DNA of 50,378 nucleotides, from NCBI GenBank assembly GCA_945882675.1, contig CAMCWU010000003.1:1-50378 (forward strand), written 5' to 3'. The number at the start of each line of letters is the position of its first letter. Within the stretch, counting starts at the first letter, position 1. The notes below the pieces were generated by a model. The model was not told where the DNA came from, did no database searches, and saw only the letters and a list, made by a program, of their open reading frames with translations. The translations under genes and the position numbers were made by a program. This document shows positions 43,292-50,378 of this stretch, one piece after another. This stretch comes from Klebsiella pneumoniae. GTDB taxonomy: Bacteria; Myxococcota_A; UBA796; GCA-2862545.

Positions 43292-43810
43292 ATGTCCACG
43301 CTCCAGCGCCCCGCCCTCGCCCTCGCCCTCCACGCCGCGTCGCTCGGGCTCTGTCCGTCGGCGTTCGCGGCCGAGACCTGGGCTCCGACCCCGGCCGAGA
43401 CCGAGCTCGTCCGCGCCCTCTCGGCCCGTGATGGCGCCCCGTCTTGCGCCGAGCTGGAGGCCATGGTGCCCGCCCCGGTCGGCTCGCTCCAGTCGATCGT
43501 GGAGCACGTCACGATGCCACCGTGGGTGGGCATGCGCGCCGCGGACTGCATCCTCGCTGGCCACGCGGCGGAGAGCCGCACCCTCATCGAGTCCTGGGTG
43601 ACCCGCCCCGAGCTCAAGGGGCTCGGGATCCTGACTCTCGGCCGCCTGGACGCCATGCCCGCGGACATCGCGACCGCGATCGCCACGAAGGCAATCGAAG
43701 CCGGCCCGGACACCGCGGACGCCCGCAAGCGCGTCGCCCGCTCGAGCCGCCCCGAGATCGCCGCGCTCGCGACCACCATCCCCCTCCCGGTCGCGCCGGT
43801 GCCTCGTTGA
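43292..43810 (+). CDS. Hypothetical secreted protein, first gene of protease operon
   Basis: A 172-residue protein with a signal peptide (MSTLQRPALALALHAASLGLCPSAFAAE) and an Ala/Leu-rich helical body that may be a small HEAT-like repeat (VGSLQSIVEHVTMPPWVGMRAADCILAGHAAES, LGILTLGRLDAMPADIATAIATKAIE). GGAGG lies five bases before the ATG. The stop overlaps the TTG start of the metalloprotease gene by four bases, so they are coupled. It might be an inhibitor or chaperone of the protease, but that is a guess. Confidence 0.7.
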   Translation: MSTLQRPALALALHAASLGLCPSAFAAETWAPTPAETELVRALSARDGAPSCAELEAMVPAPVGSLQSIVEHVTMPPWVGMRAADCILAGHAAESRTLIESWVTRPELKGLGILTLGRLDAMPADIATAIATKAIEAGPDTADARKRVARSSRPEIAALATTIPLPVAPVPR

Positions 43811-44934
43811 TCCGCTCCGCGGCGCTGACAGTCCTCGCCGCAGTCGGGGGGTGCGGGGAGTTCCCCGCCATCGACTCGGGCGACTCCGCGGTTCCGGCCG
43901 GCGTCACCCTCGACACCCGCACGCTCGCCGCCACGTCCACGAAGCAGGGCTACCTCAACGTGGACGTCCAGATCGGCGGTGCCGAAACCGCGTTCCTCGT
44001 GACCGGCATCGGGCGGGACGCGTCCACGACCGTGGCGCTCGACTCGATCACCAGCCCTGACGGCACCGTGGTCCTCTCCGCCGGCGACTGGCTCGGCGGC
44101 ACCCAGTTCCTTTCGCAGGCGTTCTACGCGCTCCCCGTTGGGGTCGCCCAATGGCCGATCCGCGAGCAGGACGCCGCCCTCGAAGCCGGCACCTGGAAGG
44201 TCAAGTTCTCGACCTACAAGAACTACAGCGTCGGCGCGAGCCTCCCGGTGGACGTCACCACCCTCGTGAAGCGGGACGACGACTTCGCGAAGGCGGACGT
44301 CAGCGTGCGCATCGTGTGGGCGGACGACGTCGAGCTCGAGCCCGGCCTGCAGGAAGCCATGGCGGTCGCCGTGGAGCGGTGGCGCACCGTCTGGGCGAAC
44401 GAGGGGCTGACCCTCGTGGAGACCTACGACACGTCGAACATCGACGCCGACCTCGGCTTCGGCTGGGAGGGCGATCAGTCCATCGAGAACGCGGCGAACC
44501 GTGGGAGCGGCCACGATCTGCAGGTCATCGTGGGCGACTACGTGGAAGGCGACCGCGGCCTGTACGGCCTGTCTGCCGGGATCCCGGGCTCCGTCGTGCC
44601 GAGCGACCACACGTTCGTGCTGGTCTCCTGGCTGGTCCACGCCGGCAACGACGGCGAGTTCAGCGACGACGAGACGCGCATCCTCGGCGAGACCCTCGCG
44701 CACGAAACGGGGCACTTCCTCGGCCTCGCGCACCCGGTGGAAGCCGACTGGCAGCAGTGGGACGCGCTGACGGACACCACGAAGTGCACGTCCACGAACG
44801 AGTGCCAGGACGCGCTGGGGAACAACCTGATGTTCCCGTACCCGGTGTGCAGCTCCTGGACGGAATGCGACCCGCAGGGCCAGATGACGCCCATGCAGGG
44901 CGCCGTCATGAACCGCTACACCGGGGCGCTGTAG
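43807..44934 (+). CDS. Metzincin-like zinc metalloprotease lipoprotein
   Basis: A 375-residue secreted zinc protease. It starts at TTG (IRSAALTVLAAVGGCG, lipobox GGC). The active site is HETGHFLGLAH (H299, E300, H303, H309), the HExxHxxGxxH consensus of metzincins. A possible Met-turn is in NNLMFPY, about 30 residues later. The N-terminal half is a beta-rich domain with VTLDTRTLAATSTKQGYLNVDVQ. Cys pairs near the end (CTSTNECQD, CSSWTECDPQ) suggest disulfides. It sits in an operon after the coupled secreted protein and before the OB-like lipoprotein. It likely digests proteins outside the cell or in the periplasm. Confidence 0.88.
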   Translation: MIRSAALTVLAAVGGCGEFPAIDSGDSAVPAGVTLDTRTLAATSTKQGYLNVDVQIGGAETAFLVTGIGRDASTTVALDSITSPDGTVVLSAGDWLGGTQFLSQAFYALPVGVAQWPIREQDAALEAGTWKVKFSTYKNYSVGASLPVDVTTLVKRDDDFAKADVSVRIVWADDVELEPGLQEAMAVAVERWRTVWANEGLTLVETYDTSNIDADLGFGWEGDQSIENAANRGSGHDLQVIVGDYVEGDRGLYGLSAGIPGSVVPSDHTFVLVSWLVHAGNDGEFSDDETRILGETLAHETGHFLGLAHPVEADWQQWDALTDTTKCTSTNECQDALGNNLMFPYPVCSSWTECDPQGQMTPMQGAVMNRYTGAL

Positions 44935-44938
44935 CGCC

Positions 44939-46021
44939 GTGTGGATAGCGGCGTTCCTGGCGGGCTGTGTCGCGCCCGTCGCGGAGCCGCTGGACACCTC
45001 CGTCTCGGTGGCGGACCTGTGGGCCGACCTGGTCGAAACGGGCAGCGTGCTGCTCGGACCGGTGGTGGTGACGTCGCCGCGTACCGCCACGGGATCGAGC
45101 TTCTACGTGCAAGATCCCGACGGCGGGCCGGGGCTCCGCGTGGACCTGGGCGGGTTCCTCCTCGCGCTGCCCCCGCCGGTCGGCACGGACGTGCTCCTCG
45201 ACGGGAGCTGGATCCGCGAGGTCGACGGTGCCCCCGTCCTCGCGCTGCAGGACGAGCTCGACCTGACGGATCTCGGGACGTCCACGGGCGCCGTGGCGCT
45301 GCCGTGGGCGGACGATCCCGCGCTTCAGGGCGCGCTGCTCTCGGCGTCGGACGTGGAGATCCGGTCGGCAGCGGACCCGGCGGGGCGCGCGGACACCGAC
45401 GGCGGCTTCGCGCTGAGCGGGCGGTTCGGCGTGGCGTCTCCCGGCCGCCTCGGGCGCGGTGACCTGGTGGGGATCCAGGTCGAAGCCGGGACCCTGGCGC
45501 TCCGCACGGACGCCGACTGGACCGGCACGCGGCCCGGAGACGTCGCGGAGGAGGCCGAGATCTCCCAGGTCCGCGAGATGCCGGAAGGCGCGTTCGTGCG
45601 CGTCGAGGGCACCCAGATCGCGCCGTGGAGCGACGACGGCCGGTGGACCGCGATCGGAGACGGCGACGCCGGGCTGTGGATCGACGCCGAGGGCTGGAGC
45701 GTCGGTGGATCCTCCCTCCCCAGCGATCAGCTGCTGGTCGAGGGCGAGGTGCGGACGGACGCCGACGGCCCGTACCTCCGCGTGTGGTCGGCGCCGATCG
45801 TGACGGGCACCGGCGCGGCGGTTCCGCAGATCGTGCCGGTAGATGGCGCGCTCTACACGCTCACCGTGGTCGATCCGGGCCCCGCGGACGCGTACGGCGA
45901 CCGCGCGACCGCCGACGGCTGGGTCCTCGACGATCGGCTCGGACCCGTCGATCTCGTGCAGGACGGCGACGTCGTCACCGGCGTGGTACGCGGCGACGAC
46001 CACCTGGCGGTCGTGCCCTGA
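44939..46021 (+). CDS. Hypothetical lipoprotein of repeated beta-strand domains
   Basis: A 360-residue exported protein, starting at GTG (MWIAAFLAGC, lipobox AGC) four bases after the protease stop. The body appears to be two or three similar beta-barrel modules: SVSVADLWADLVETGSVLLGPVVVTS, MPEGAFVRVEGTQIAPWSDDG, LYTLTVVDPGPAD. Each has the look of an OB-fold DNA- or ligand-binding module like those in secreted nuclease-associated proteins. No catalytic residues are evident. The close spacing suggests one operon with the metalloprotease. Confidence 0.7.
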   Translation: MWIAAFLAGCVAPVAEPLDTSVSVADLWADLVETGSVLLGPVVVTSPRTATGSSFYVQDPDGGPGLRVDLGGFLLALPPPVGTDVLLDGSWIREVDGAPVLALQDELDLTDLGTSTGAVALPWADDPALQGALLSASDVEIRSAADPAGRADTDGGFALSGRFGVASPGRLGRGDLVGIQVEAGTLALRTDADWTGTRPGDVAEEAEISQVREMPEGAFVRVEGTQIAPWSDDGRWTAIGDGDAGLWIDAEGWSVGGSSLPSDQLLVEGEVRTDADGPYLRVWSAPIVTGTGAAVPQIVPVDGALYTLTVVDPGPADAYGDRATADGWVLDDRLGPVDLVQDGDVVTGVVRGDDHLAVVP

Positions 46022-46276
46022 TCAGGCGCCGCAGGTGACGCCGGCGGCCTCGTCCTCGTCCTCGAGCTGCTGAAGCGCGGAGGTGCACTCTGCGCCGACA
46101 TCCTCGTCCGCGTTCTCGTAGGTCGTCCGGACCTGCTCGCAGTCGTACTCGGGGTCGTCCGCGCGGCAATCGCACACGTAGTCGACGTAGTCCTGGCAGG
46201 GATCCTCGGTGACGCACGCGAGCCCCGCGCCGAGCGCCATCGTCATCCCGCCGATGCCGAGCCACCTGATGAACAT
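46022..46276 (-). CDS. Small Cys-rich lipoprotein
   Basis: An 84-residue exported protein with a signal ending in a lipobox (MFIRWLGIGGMTMALGAGLAC). The mature part is acidic, with a compact set of cysteines (CQDYVDYVCDCRADDPEYDC, AECTSAL, VTCGA) that probably form disulfides. It ends directly after the stop of the OB-like lipoprotein, on the opposite strand. Function is unknown; this type of mini-lipoprotein is common in Myxococcota-like genomes. Confidence 0.65.
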   Translation of the reverse strand: MFIRWLGIGGMTMALGAGLACVTEDPCQDYVDYVCDCRADDPEYDCEQVRTTYENADEDVGAECTSALQQLEDEDEAAGVTCGA

Positions 46277-46362
46277 CCATCCCCCTGCCGTGGTGCGCGA
46301 CGCCGGGGCGTCGAACGGTTAGCGGCCCAGCGGGCACGGCGTACGCCGTCACTGGGAGGCCC

Positions 46363-47286
46363 GTGTCAGAGACACCCGAGACAGCGCTCGAGGTCCGAGG
46401 GCTCACCCGAATGTACGGCCCGCGAGCCGCCGTGTCCAACCTGGATCTGACGGTCCGGGCGGGCGACGTCTACGGCTTTCTCGGTCCCAACGGCGCCGGC
46501 AAGACCACCGCCATGCGGTGCATCCTCGGTCTTATCCGCCGTACATCCGGCACGGTGAGCATCTTCGGGGACAGCGACGTCGTCCGCGCCCGCCGCCTCG
46601 TCGGCGCCATCGTCGAGACCCCGTCCTTCCACGACTGGCTCTCCGGGTACGACAACCTGCGGCTCGCCTGCGCGTACGCCGGCCTGGGAGGCGCGGCCGC
46701 GGACCGGGAGATGGGCCGGGTGCTCGAGCGCGTGGGCCTCACCGAGCGCGCGAAGGACCGCGCCGGCCAGTACTCGCTCGGAATGCGCCAGCGGCTCGCG
46801 ATCGCCCGGGCGCTCCTCGGCCAGCCGCGGCTGCTCATGCTCGACGAGCCGACCAACGGCCTCGATCCCCGCGGAATGAGCGAGATGCGCGAGCTCGTGC
46901 GGTCGCTCGCCCTGCACGACAAGATCACGGTGTTCGTCAGCTCGCACCTGCTCGCAGAGGTCCAAGCGATCTGCAACCGGATCGGGATCCTGCAGGACGG
47001 CCGCCTGCGGGCGGAGGGCCGGGTGGACGAGCTGCTCGCGGGCCGCGCCGACCCTCAGCGGATCTTCGAGGTCGGGGGGGCAGATCCCGCCGCCATCCGC
47101 ACCTTCCTCACCTCCCGCGACGACGTGGAGGTCATCGGGCACGGCGAGGGAGGCCGCACCCGCGTCGCGCTCCTGTCGGTCGAGCCCGCCGCGCTCCTGC
47201 GCGATCTGGTCGCCAGCGCCGCGATCGACGCGTTCGTCCCCGAGCAGCGCAGCCTGGAAGACGTCTTCCTCGAGGTCACGCGATGA
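46363..47286 (+). CDS. ABC transporter ATP-binding protein
   Basis: The nucleotide-binding subunit of an exporter-type ABC transporter. Walker A is GPNGAGKTT (41-49), the signature is YSLGMRQRLAIARALL, Walker B is LLMLDEPTNGLDP, and the switch His follows in VFVSSHLLAEV. The C-terminal 80 residues (RADPQRIFEVGGADPAAIRTFL) are the usual extra domain of CcmA/DrrA-type subunits. It starts at GTG and is translationally coupled to the permease gene by an ATGA overlap. Substrate is not known. Confidence 0.94.
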   Translation: MSETPETALEVRGLTRMYGPRAAVSNLDLTVRAGDVYGFLGPNGAGKTTAMRCILGLIRRTSGTVSIFGDSDVVRARRLVGAIVETPSFHDWLSGYDNLRLACAYAGLGGAAADREMGRVLERVGLTERAKDRAGQYSLGMRQRLAIARALLGQPRLLMLDEPTNGLDPRGMSEMRELVRSLALHDKITVFVSSHLLAEVQAICNRIGILQDGRLRAEGRVDELLAGRADPQRIFEVGGADPAAIRTFLTSRDDVEVIGHGEGGRTRVALLSVEPAALLRDLVASAAIDAFVPEQRSLEDVFLEVTR

Positions 47287-48143
47287 GCATCACGGCCGGA
47301 CATCTCGCTGCCCTCTGGCGCGCCGAGACGAGCAAGCTCTTCACGCGGGGAAGCGCGCGGGCGGGGCTGCTGATCGCCGGGCTCCTCGCGCTGGCGGCCC
47401 TCGTCGTCTTGTGGCGGGTAGAAGCGAGCGGCATGATCCTGAACGGGGCGCCCGTCGGCGAGCTCCTGACGGAGACGAGCAACGCTCCCGGCGCGCTGAG
47501 ATGGGGTTTGCTCGCGCGTAACTTCTTCGTGCTCCGCGCGTTCCTGATCCTCGTGGGCGCCCAGAGCGTCGCGGGCGAGCTCCAGGCGCGGACGCTGCGG
47601 GAGGACCTGCTCCGGCCGGTGCCGCGCTGGTCGGTGGTCGTGGCGAAGTGGGGCGCGCTCGCGACCTGGATCGCGGCGTCGCTCGGGATCGCCTGGGTGA
47701 TCGGCGCCCTCGGGGGCTCGCTGCTGCTCGGAACGGACGGCCCGTGGGGTGAGGTCGCGCTGGGATACGTGGCATCCTGGGCGTGCGACGTGGGCTTCGC
47801 GACGCTGGTGATGGCGATCTCGCTCGCGGTCCGCGGCGTCGCCGGGACGGTGATGGGCGTGTTCCTGTTCCTCGTCCTCGACACCTTCCTCGGCTGGGGG
47901 CTGACCATCCTGGCCTGGGCGGCCGGGATCGACGTGATCCGGCAATCCGCGGGCGCCATGGCCGGCCTCCTCGATCTCGTGGTCAAGGCGAACCCTTGGC
48001 TCCCGAGCTCCGCTTTCGCGGCCTGGCGTGGGGTCGCCCCGGACGCGCCGTGGGTATGGCAGAGCTTCGTGGCGCTGCTCCTGGTCACGCTCGTGGCGAT
48101 GGTGGCGACCGAACGCCAGCTCTCGCGGCTCGACGTCCCCTAG
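47283..48143 (+). CDS. ABC transporter permease
   Basis: The membrane subunit paired with the ATP-binding gene, 286 residues. It has six or more hydrophobic helices, for example AGLLIAGLLALAALVVLW, VAKWGALATWIAASLGIAWVIGALGG, VAGTVMGVFLFLVLDTFLGWGLTI and FVALLLVTLVAMVA. The ABC-2 type organisation with AGELQARTLREDLLRPVPRWSVVVAKW (a conserved cytoplasmic segment) fits an exporter. The ATG overlaps the ATP-binding gene's stop. It ends four bases into the convergent zinc-ribbon gene. Confidence 0.9.
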   Translation: MSITAGHLAALWRAETSKLFTRGSARAGLLIAGLLALAALVVLWRVEASGMILNGAPVGELLTETSNAPGALRWGLLARNFFVLRAFLILVGAQSVAGELQARTLREDLLRPVPRWSVVVAKWGALATWIAASLGIAWVIGALGGSLLLGTDGPWGEVALGYVASWACDVGFATLVMAISLAVRGVAGTVMGVFLFLVLDTFLGWGLTILAWAAGIDVIRQSAGAMAGLLDLVVKANPWLPSSAFAAWRGVAPDAPWVWQSFVALLLVTLVAMVATERQLSRLDVP

Positions 48144-48574
48144 CGGGAGCCCGCCCACAGCACCGCCGCGAACCAGAGGATCGAAGCCGGAAGCGACAGG
48201 GCGAGGGACTGGAACGCGGCCCGCGGCCGCTCCGCCCGCCACCAGCCCGCGAGCATCAGCCCGACGAGCGGCGTGACCAGCAGGCTGCACCCGAGCAGCG
48301 CCATCCGCTGGCGGGTCGTCAGCCCCGGATCGCTCGAAAAGTGCTGGCCGAGGGCTTTTCTCGCCTTGTCGACCTGCCGCGCGGACGGGCGGATGCTCTC
48401 CCCCGCCGCCACGCGCGCCGCCACGCGATCGAGCTCGTCTTTCGGCAGGTTCGCCGATGACAGCAGCCAGGCGACGAGGAGCCCCTCCCCGTCGGGCCGG
48501 AACCCGCACTTCGGGCAGATCTGGTCGAAGCCCTGCCGCAGGCTGCCGCAGCGCACGCAGACCGCCGTCACCAT
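48140..48574 (-). CDS. Zinc-ribbon membrane protein
   Basis: A 144-residue protein starting MVTAVCVRCGSLRQGFDQICPKCGFRPDG, a zinc ribbon with two CxxC pairs. The middle is helical (ELDRVAARVAAGESIRPSARQVDKARKAL). The C-terminal part has two membrane helices (LLGCSLLVTPLVGLMLAGWW, SLALSLPASILWFAAVLWAG). The ATG overlaps the stop of the upstream gene by seven bases; the GTG one codon later gives a four-base overlap instead. It is coupled to the RecF/SMC-like gene. Function is unknown. Confidence 0.65.
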   Translation of the reverse strand: MVTAVCVRCGSLRQGFDQICPKCGFRPDGEGLLVAWLLSSANLPKDELDRVAARVAAGESIRPSARQVDKARKALGQHFSSDPGLTTRQRMALLGCSLLVTPLVGLMLAGWWRAERPRAAFQSLALSLPASILWFAAVLWAGSR

Positions 48575-49488
48575 CCGTCCCCCACGAGCAGCGCCTGCTC
48601 GATCGTGGCGTCGTCCGCTTCGATCCGGGTGACGAGCCAGTCCCGCACCGCTCCCGGGACCGGGCGATCCACCACCAGGATGTCCGGGGCGCCGAGCCAC
48701 ATGGCCTCGACCAGCGCGACGACCGCCGCCGCGTCCGGCCCGCGCTGCCGCAGCGGTACCAGATCCGCGCCGAACGCGAGCTCCAACCCCGCGGTCCCGC
48801 GCACGAGCTCGAGCGCGCCCCACCCGAACGGCGCGTCCGCGAACGCCGCGGCCAGCGCGCGGAACCGGCCGCGAACGTCGCCCGACGGGGAGAGCGACGC
48901 GGCGTGGAGCCGCTCCGCGAGGCCTTCCGCGCCCCACGCCACGCGCCCGATCCGCGACGCCACGACCGCGAGGAACCCCGGCACCCAGGCCGGCCGGTCC
49001 GCGCCCGCCGCCGCGAGGTCCGAGTCGCCCACCCGGAGCTGGTGGATCGCCGCGCTCATGGCCGTCCGATCCTTCGAGAACAACCAGCCGACCTTGATCC
49101 GCACGAGCGAGCCCTCCGCCAGCGCCATGGCCAGCCGGGGGTCACGCGCCGCATGCTCGCGGAGCGACGCGTACGCCGGAGGATCAAGCTCGATCCCGAT
49201 CTCCACGCCGATCTTGCCGTCCACGTCCAGCCGCGGGGCGGGCGTGGTCCACGTCACCTGGTCGAGCGGCCCGCCGGCAAGCAGGACGTCGGGCGCAGCC
49301 GGCAGGCCGAGCCGCTCCCCTTCCGCCGCGAAGCGCGCCCCGTCCAGCGTCGCCACCAGCACCGAGAGCGCGTCACCCACGCCGATACCGATGGGCGGAG
49401 CCGGAAGATCCGCGATCGCGCCCAGATCGTCCGCGCGCCAGCCGTCGGCCCCGCGGAGACCCCGCACCTCGATGTGTCGTAGCAGCAT
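48568..49488 (-). CDS. RecF/SMC-like ATPase remnant without Walker A
   Basis: A 306-residue protein whose N-terminus (MLLRHIEVRGLRGADG) recalls the first strand of RecF/SMC/AAA_21-type ATPases, and whose end (AAAVVALVEAMWLGAPDILVVDRPVPGAVRDWLVTRI) recalls the Walker B to D-loop part, but with VVDRP where LLDEP is expected. No Walker A (GxxxxGKT) is present. It could be a pseudo-ATPase that keeps the fold but not the activity, or an unrelated protein with chance likeness. It is coupled to the zinc-ribbon membrane gene. Confidence 0.5.
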   Translation of the reverse strand: MLLRHIEVRGLRGADGWRADDLGAIADLPAPPIGIGVGDALSVLVATLDGARFAAEGERLGLPAAPDVLLAGGPLDQVTWTTPAPRLDVDGKIGVEIGIELDPPAYASLREHAARDPRLAMALAEGSLVRIKVGWLFSKDRTAMSAAIHQLRVGDSDLAAAGADRPAWVPGFLAVVASRIGRVAWGAEGLAERLHAASLSPSGDVRGRFRALAAAFADAPFGWGALELVRGTAGLELAFGADLVPLRQRGPDAAAVVALVEAMWLGAPDILVVDRPVPGAVRDWLVTRIEADDATIEQALLVGDGW

Positions 49489-49547
49489 ACCGACGTGCTA
49501 ATCACGTGGCGCTCGCGCGGCCCGCCCGGACCGGATACCGCGAGGAC

Positions 49548-50219
49548 ATGTGGTGGATGATCCCGACGGCCCTCGCCGGACAGACTGCGTTCGGCCTCGA
49601 GTGGCACCCGCTCGCGCGCGCCGACTTGAGCTGGGTGGACGACGGGCGCACGACCGGCCTGTCGGTCGGCGAGATGGACGGCGTGGTCCGGCCCTCGCTG
49701 TCGGCGTTCTTCGGCGGCTGGATCACGGATCGCTTCGGGCTGTTCGGCCACCTCGGCGTCGCGCGGCTGCAGAACACCACGTGGGTCGGGGATGTGTGGG
49801 AGCAGCGGCACTGGGGTGTGATCCGGCCCGGGCTGGACGCCCGCTTCGCGCTGGTAAAGCCGCGGACGGACGGTCGGCGGGTCCCTCACCCCTGGGTGCT
49901 CGCGGGGACCTACGCGGACATCCCGAGCGTCCGCGAGACCTCGAACGGCTACGACGAAGAGGAGCAGGACGTCGCGGACGACGCCGCCGCGTCGGATCGG
50001 GCCCGGCTCGCCGGCTTCGGCGGGCGTCTGGGCTTCGGCGCGGATCTCCAGCTCGTCCCCGGCCTCACGGTGGGGGCGCAGTACACCCTCGGAGTCCACC
50101 GGGGCCTGTTCCTCGGCGACGACGCGGAGGTCGTCAGCTCGTGGGTCGCGAGCGAAGCCGCGTTGCTCCTCACCTTCTGGTGGGGCGGCTCAGAGAGTGG
50201 ACCCGCCCCCGCACCATGA
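49548..50219 (+). CDS. Hypothetical secreted protein, possible outer-membrane beta-barrel
   Basis: A 223-residue protein starting MWWMIPTALAGQTAFGLEW, a signal-like N-terminus. The rest is an alternating hydrophobic and Gly-rich pattern with many aromatic residues (LSAFFGGWITDRFGLFGHLGVARLQ, WVLAGTYADIPSV, VGAQYTLGVHRGLFLG) and ends in strand-like ALLLTFWWGG, as in small outer-membrane barrels. No family is recognised. The start ATG at 49548 has GAGGA before it; the ATG three codons later is also possible. The ORF's 14-codon extension is not used. It is divergent from the RecF-like gene. Confidence 0.65.
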   Translation: MWWMIPTALAGQTAFGLEWHPLARADLSWVDDGRTTGLSVGEMDGVVRPSLSAFFGGWITDRFGLFGHLGVARLQNTTWVGDVWEQRHWGVIRPGLDARFALVKPRTDGRRVPHPWVLAGTYADIPSVRETSNGYDEEEQDVADDAAASDRARLAGFGGRLGFGADLQLVPGLTVGAQYTLGVHRGLFLGDDAEVVSSWVASEAALLLTFWWGGSESGPAPAP

Positions 50220-50353
50220 AGCGGCAGCTGGGGTCACTTCACGTTGGCGAGCGCACCCACCCGTGATACCCGGCGCGCCTCTCGGGACGGACCGTTCGCG
50301 CTGCGATCGGACCGCCCCACCCCCTGCTCCACCCGGGGCGCAGGCAGGAACCG

Positions 50354-50378
50354 ATGCAGATCATCCCCGAGCTCATCC
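50354..50378 (+). CDS. Probable start of a gene running off the window
   Basis: ATG (50354) with AGGAA four bases upstream opens MQIIPELI, truncated by the window end. Only eight codons are visible, so this is tentative. The 50220-50353 gap shows nothing else. Confidence 0.4.

Noticed and set aside
1-50378. tRNA, rRNA, prophage, toxin-antitoxin and Cas-type systems
   Set aside because: None of their hallmark sequences were found by reading both strands; the SUKH-like and HTH-like genes alone do not support such a system.

Overview
This is a very GC-rich bacterial window with dense gene packing. Many start codons are GTG or TTG, 4-bp stop/start overlaps are common, and genes switch strand often. 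It is rich in short lipobox-bearing secreted proteins, Cys-rich and Asp/Gly-rich calcium- or copper-binding-like repeats (FG-GAP, MopE-like), a DUF4331 protein and a PD40-amidohydrolase. Together these suggest an uncultured Myxococcota or other deltaproteobacterial-type lineage. That is inference from gene style, because no rRNA or other taxonomic marker is present.

Layout. 1-6.5 kb: a radical SAM protein with an unrecognised C-terminal domain, a non-coding stretch holding a symmetric set of four 18-bp boxes, a polysaccharide deacetylase lipoprotein, a Cys-rich lipoprotein, inorganic pyrophosphatase and a DHA2-type MFS exporter. 6.6-8.2 kb: a secreted FG-GAP protein. 8.2-10.8 kb is the accessory island. 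It holds a divergent Y1/HUH transposase of the REP-associated (RAYT) kind, flanked on both sides by direct-oriented arrays of a 52-bp unit with two hairpins, plus a MITE-like palindromic element. A second, inverted copy of that element lies at about 17.5 kb.

10.8-17.3 kb, minus strand: a lipoprotein translationally coupled to a MopE-like metal-binding protein, a very long SNF2-type helicase and a membrane-anchored protein. 17.8-24.8 kb: an HTH-like protein with its own palindrome, a membrane protein, a YgiD-like dioxygenase, the rsfS-rlmH ribosome pair, a VWA-like secreted protein, an orphan histidine kinase and a zinc-ribbon membrane protein. 24.7-34.3 kb: a NicO-type Ni/Co transporter, a PI-PLC-like lipoprotein, a possible SUKH-like protein next to a sulfatase-fold hydrolase, two tiny coupled membrane proteins, a PD40-amidohydrolase and a DUF4331 protein.

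34.3-43.2 kb: a coupled SDR/2OG-oxygenase pair, a short molybdopterin oxidoreductase coupled to FdhD, an Arg/Pro-rich protein coupled to a MAPEG protein, and RecQ. 43.3-50.4 kb: a secreted metzincin-like protease operon, a Cys-rich lipoprotein, a two-gene ABC transporter, a zinc-ribbon membrane protein coupled to a RecF/SMC-like remnant, a barrel-like secreted protein, and the probable start of another gene.

The strongest candidate for an under-described system is the RAYT with its 52-bp hairpin arrays, a REPtron-like unit. Most of the rest is chromosomal housekeeping and cell-envelope content.
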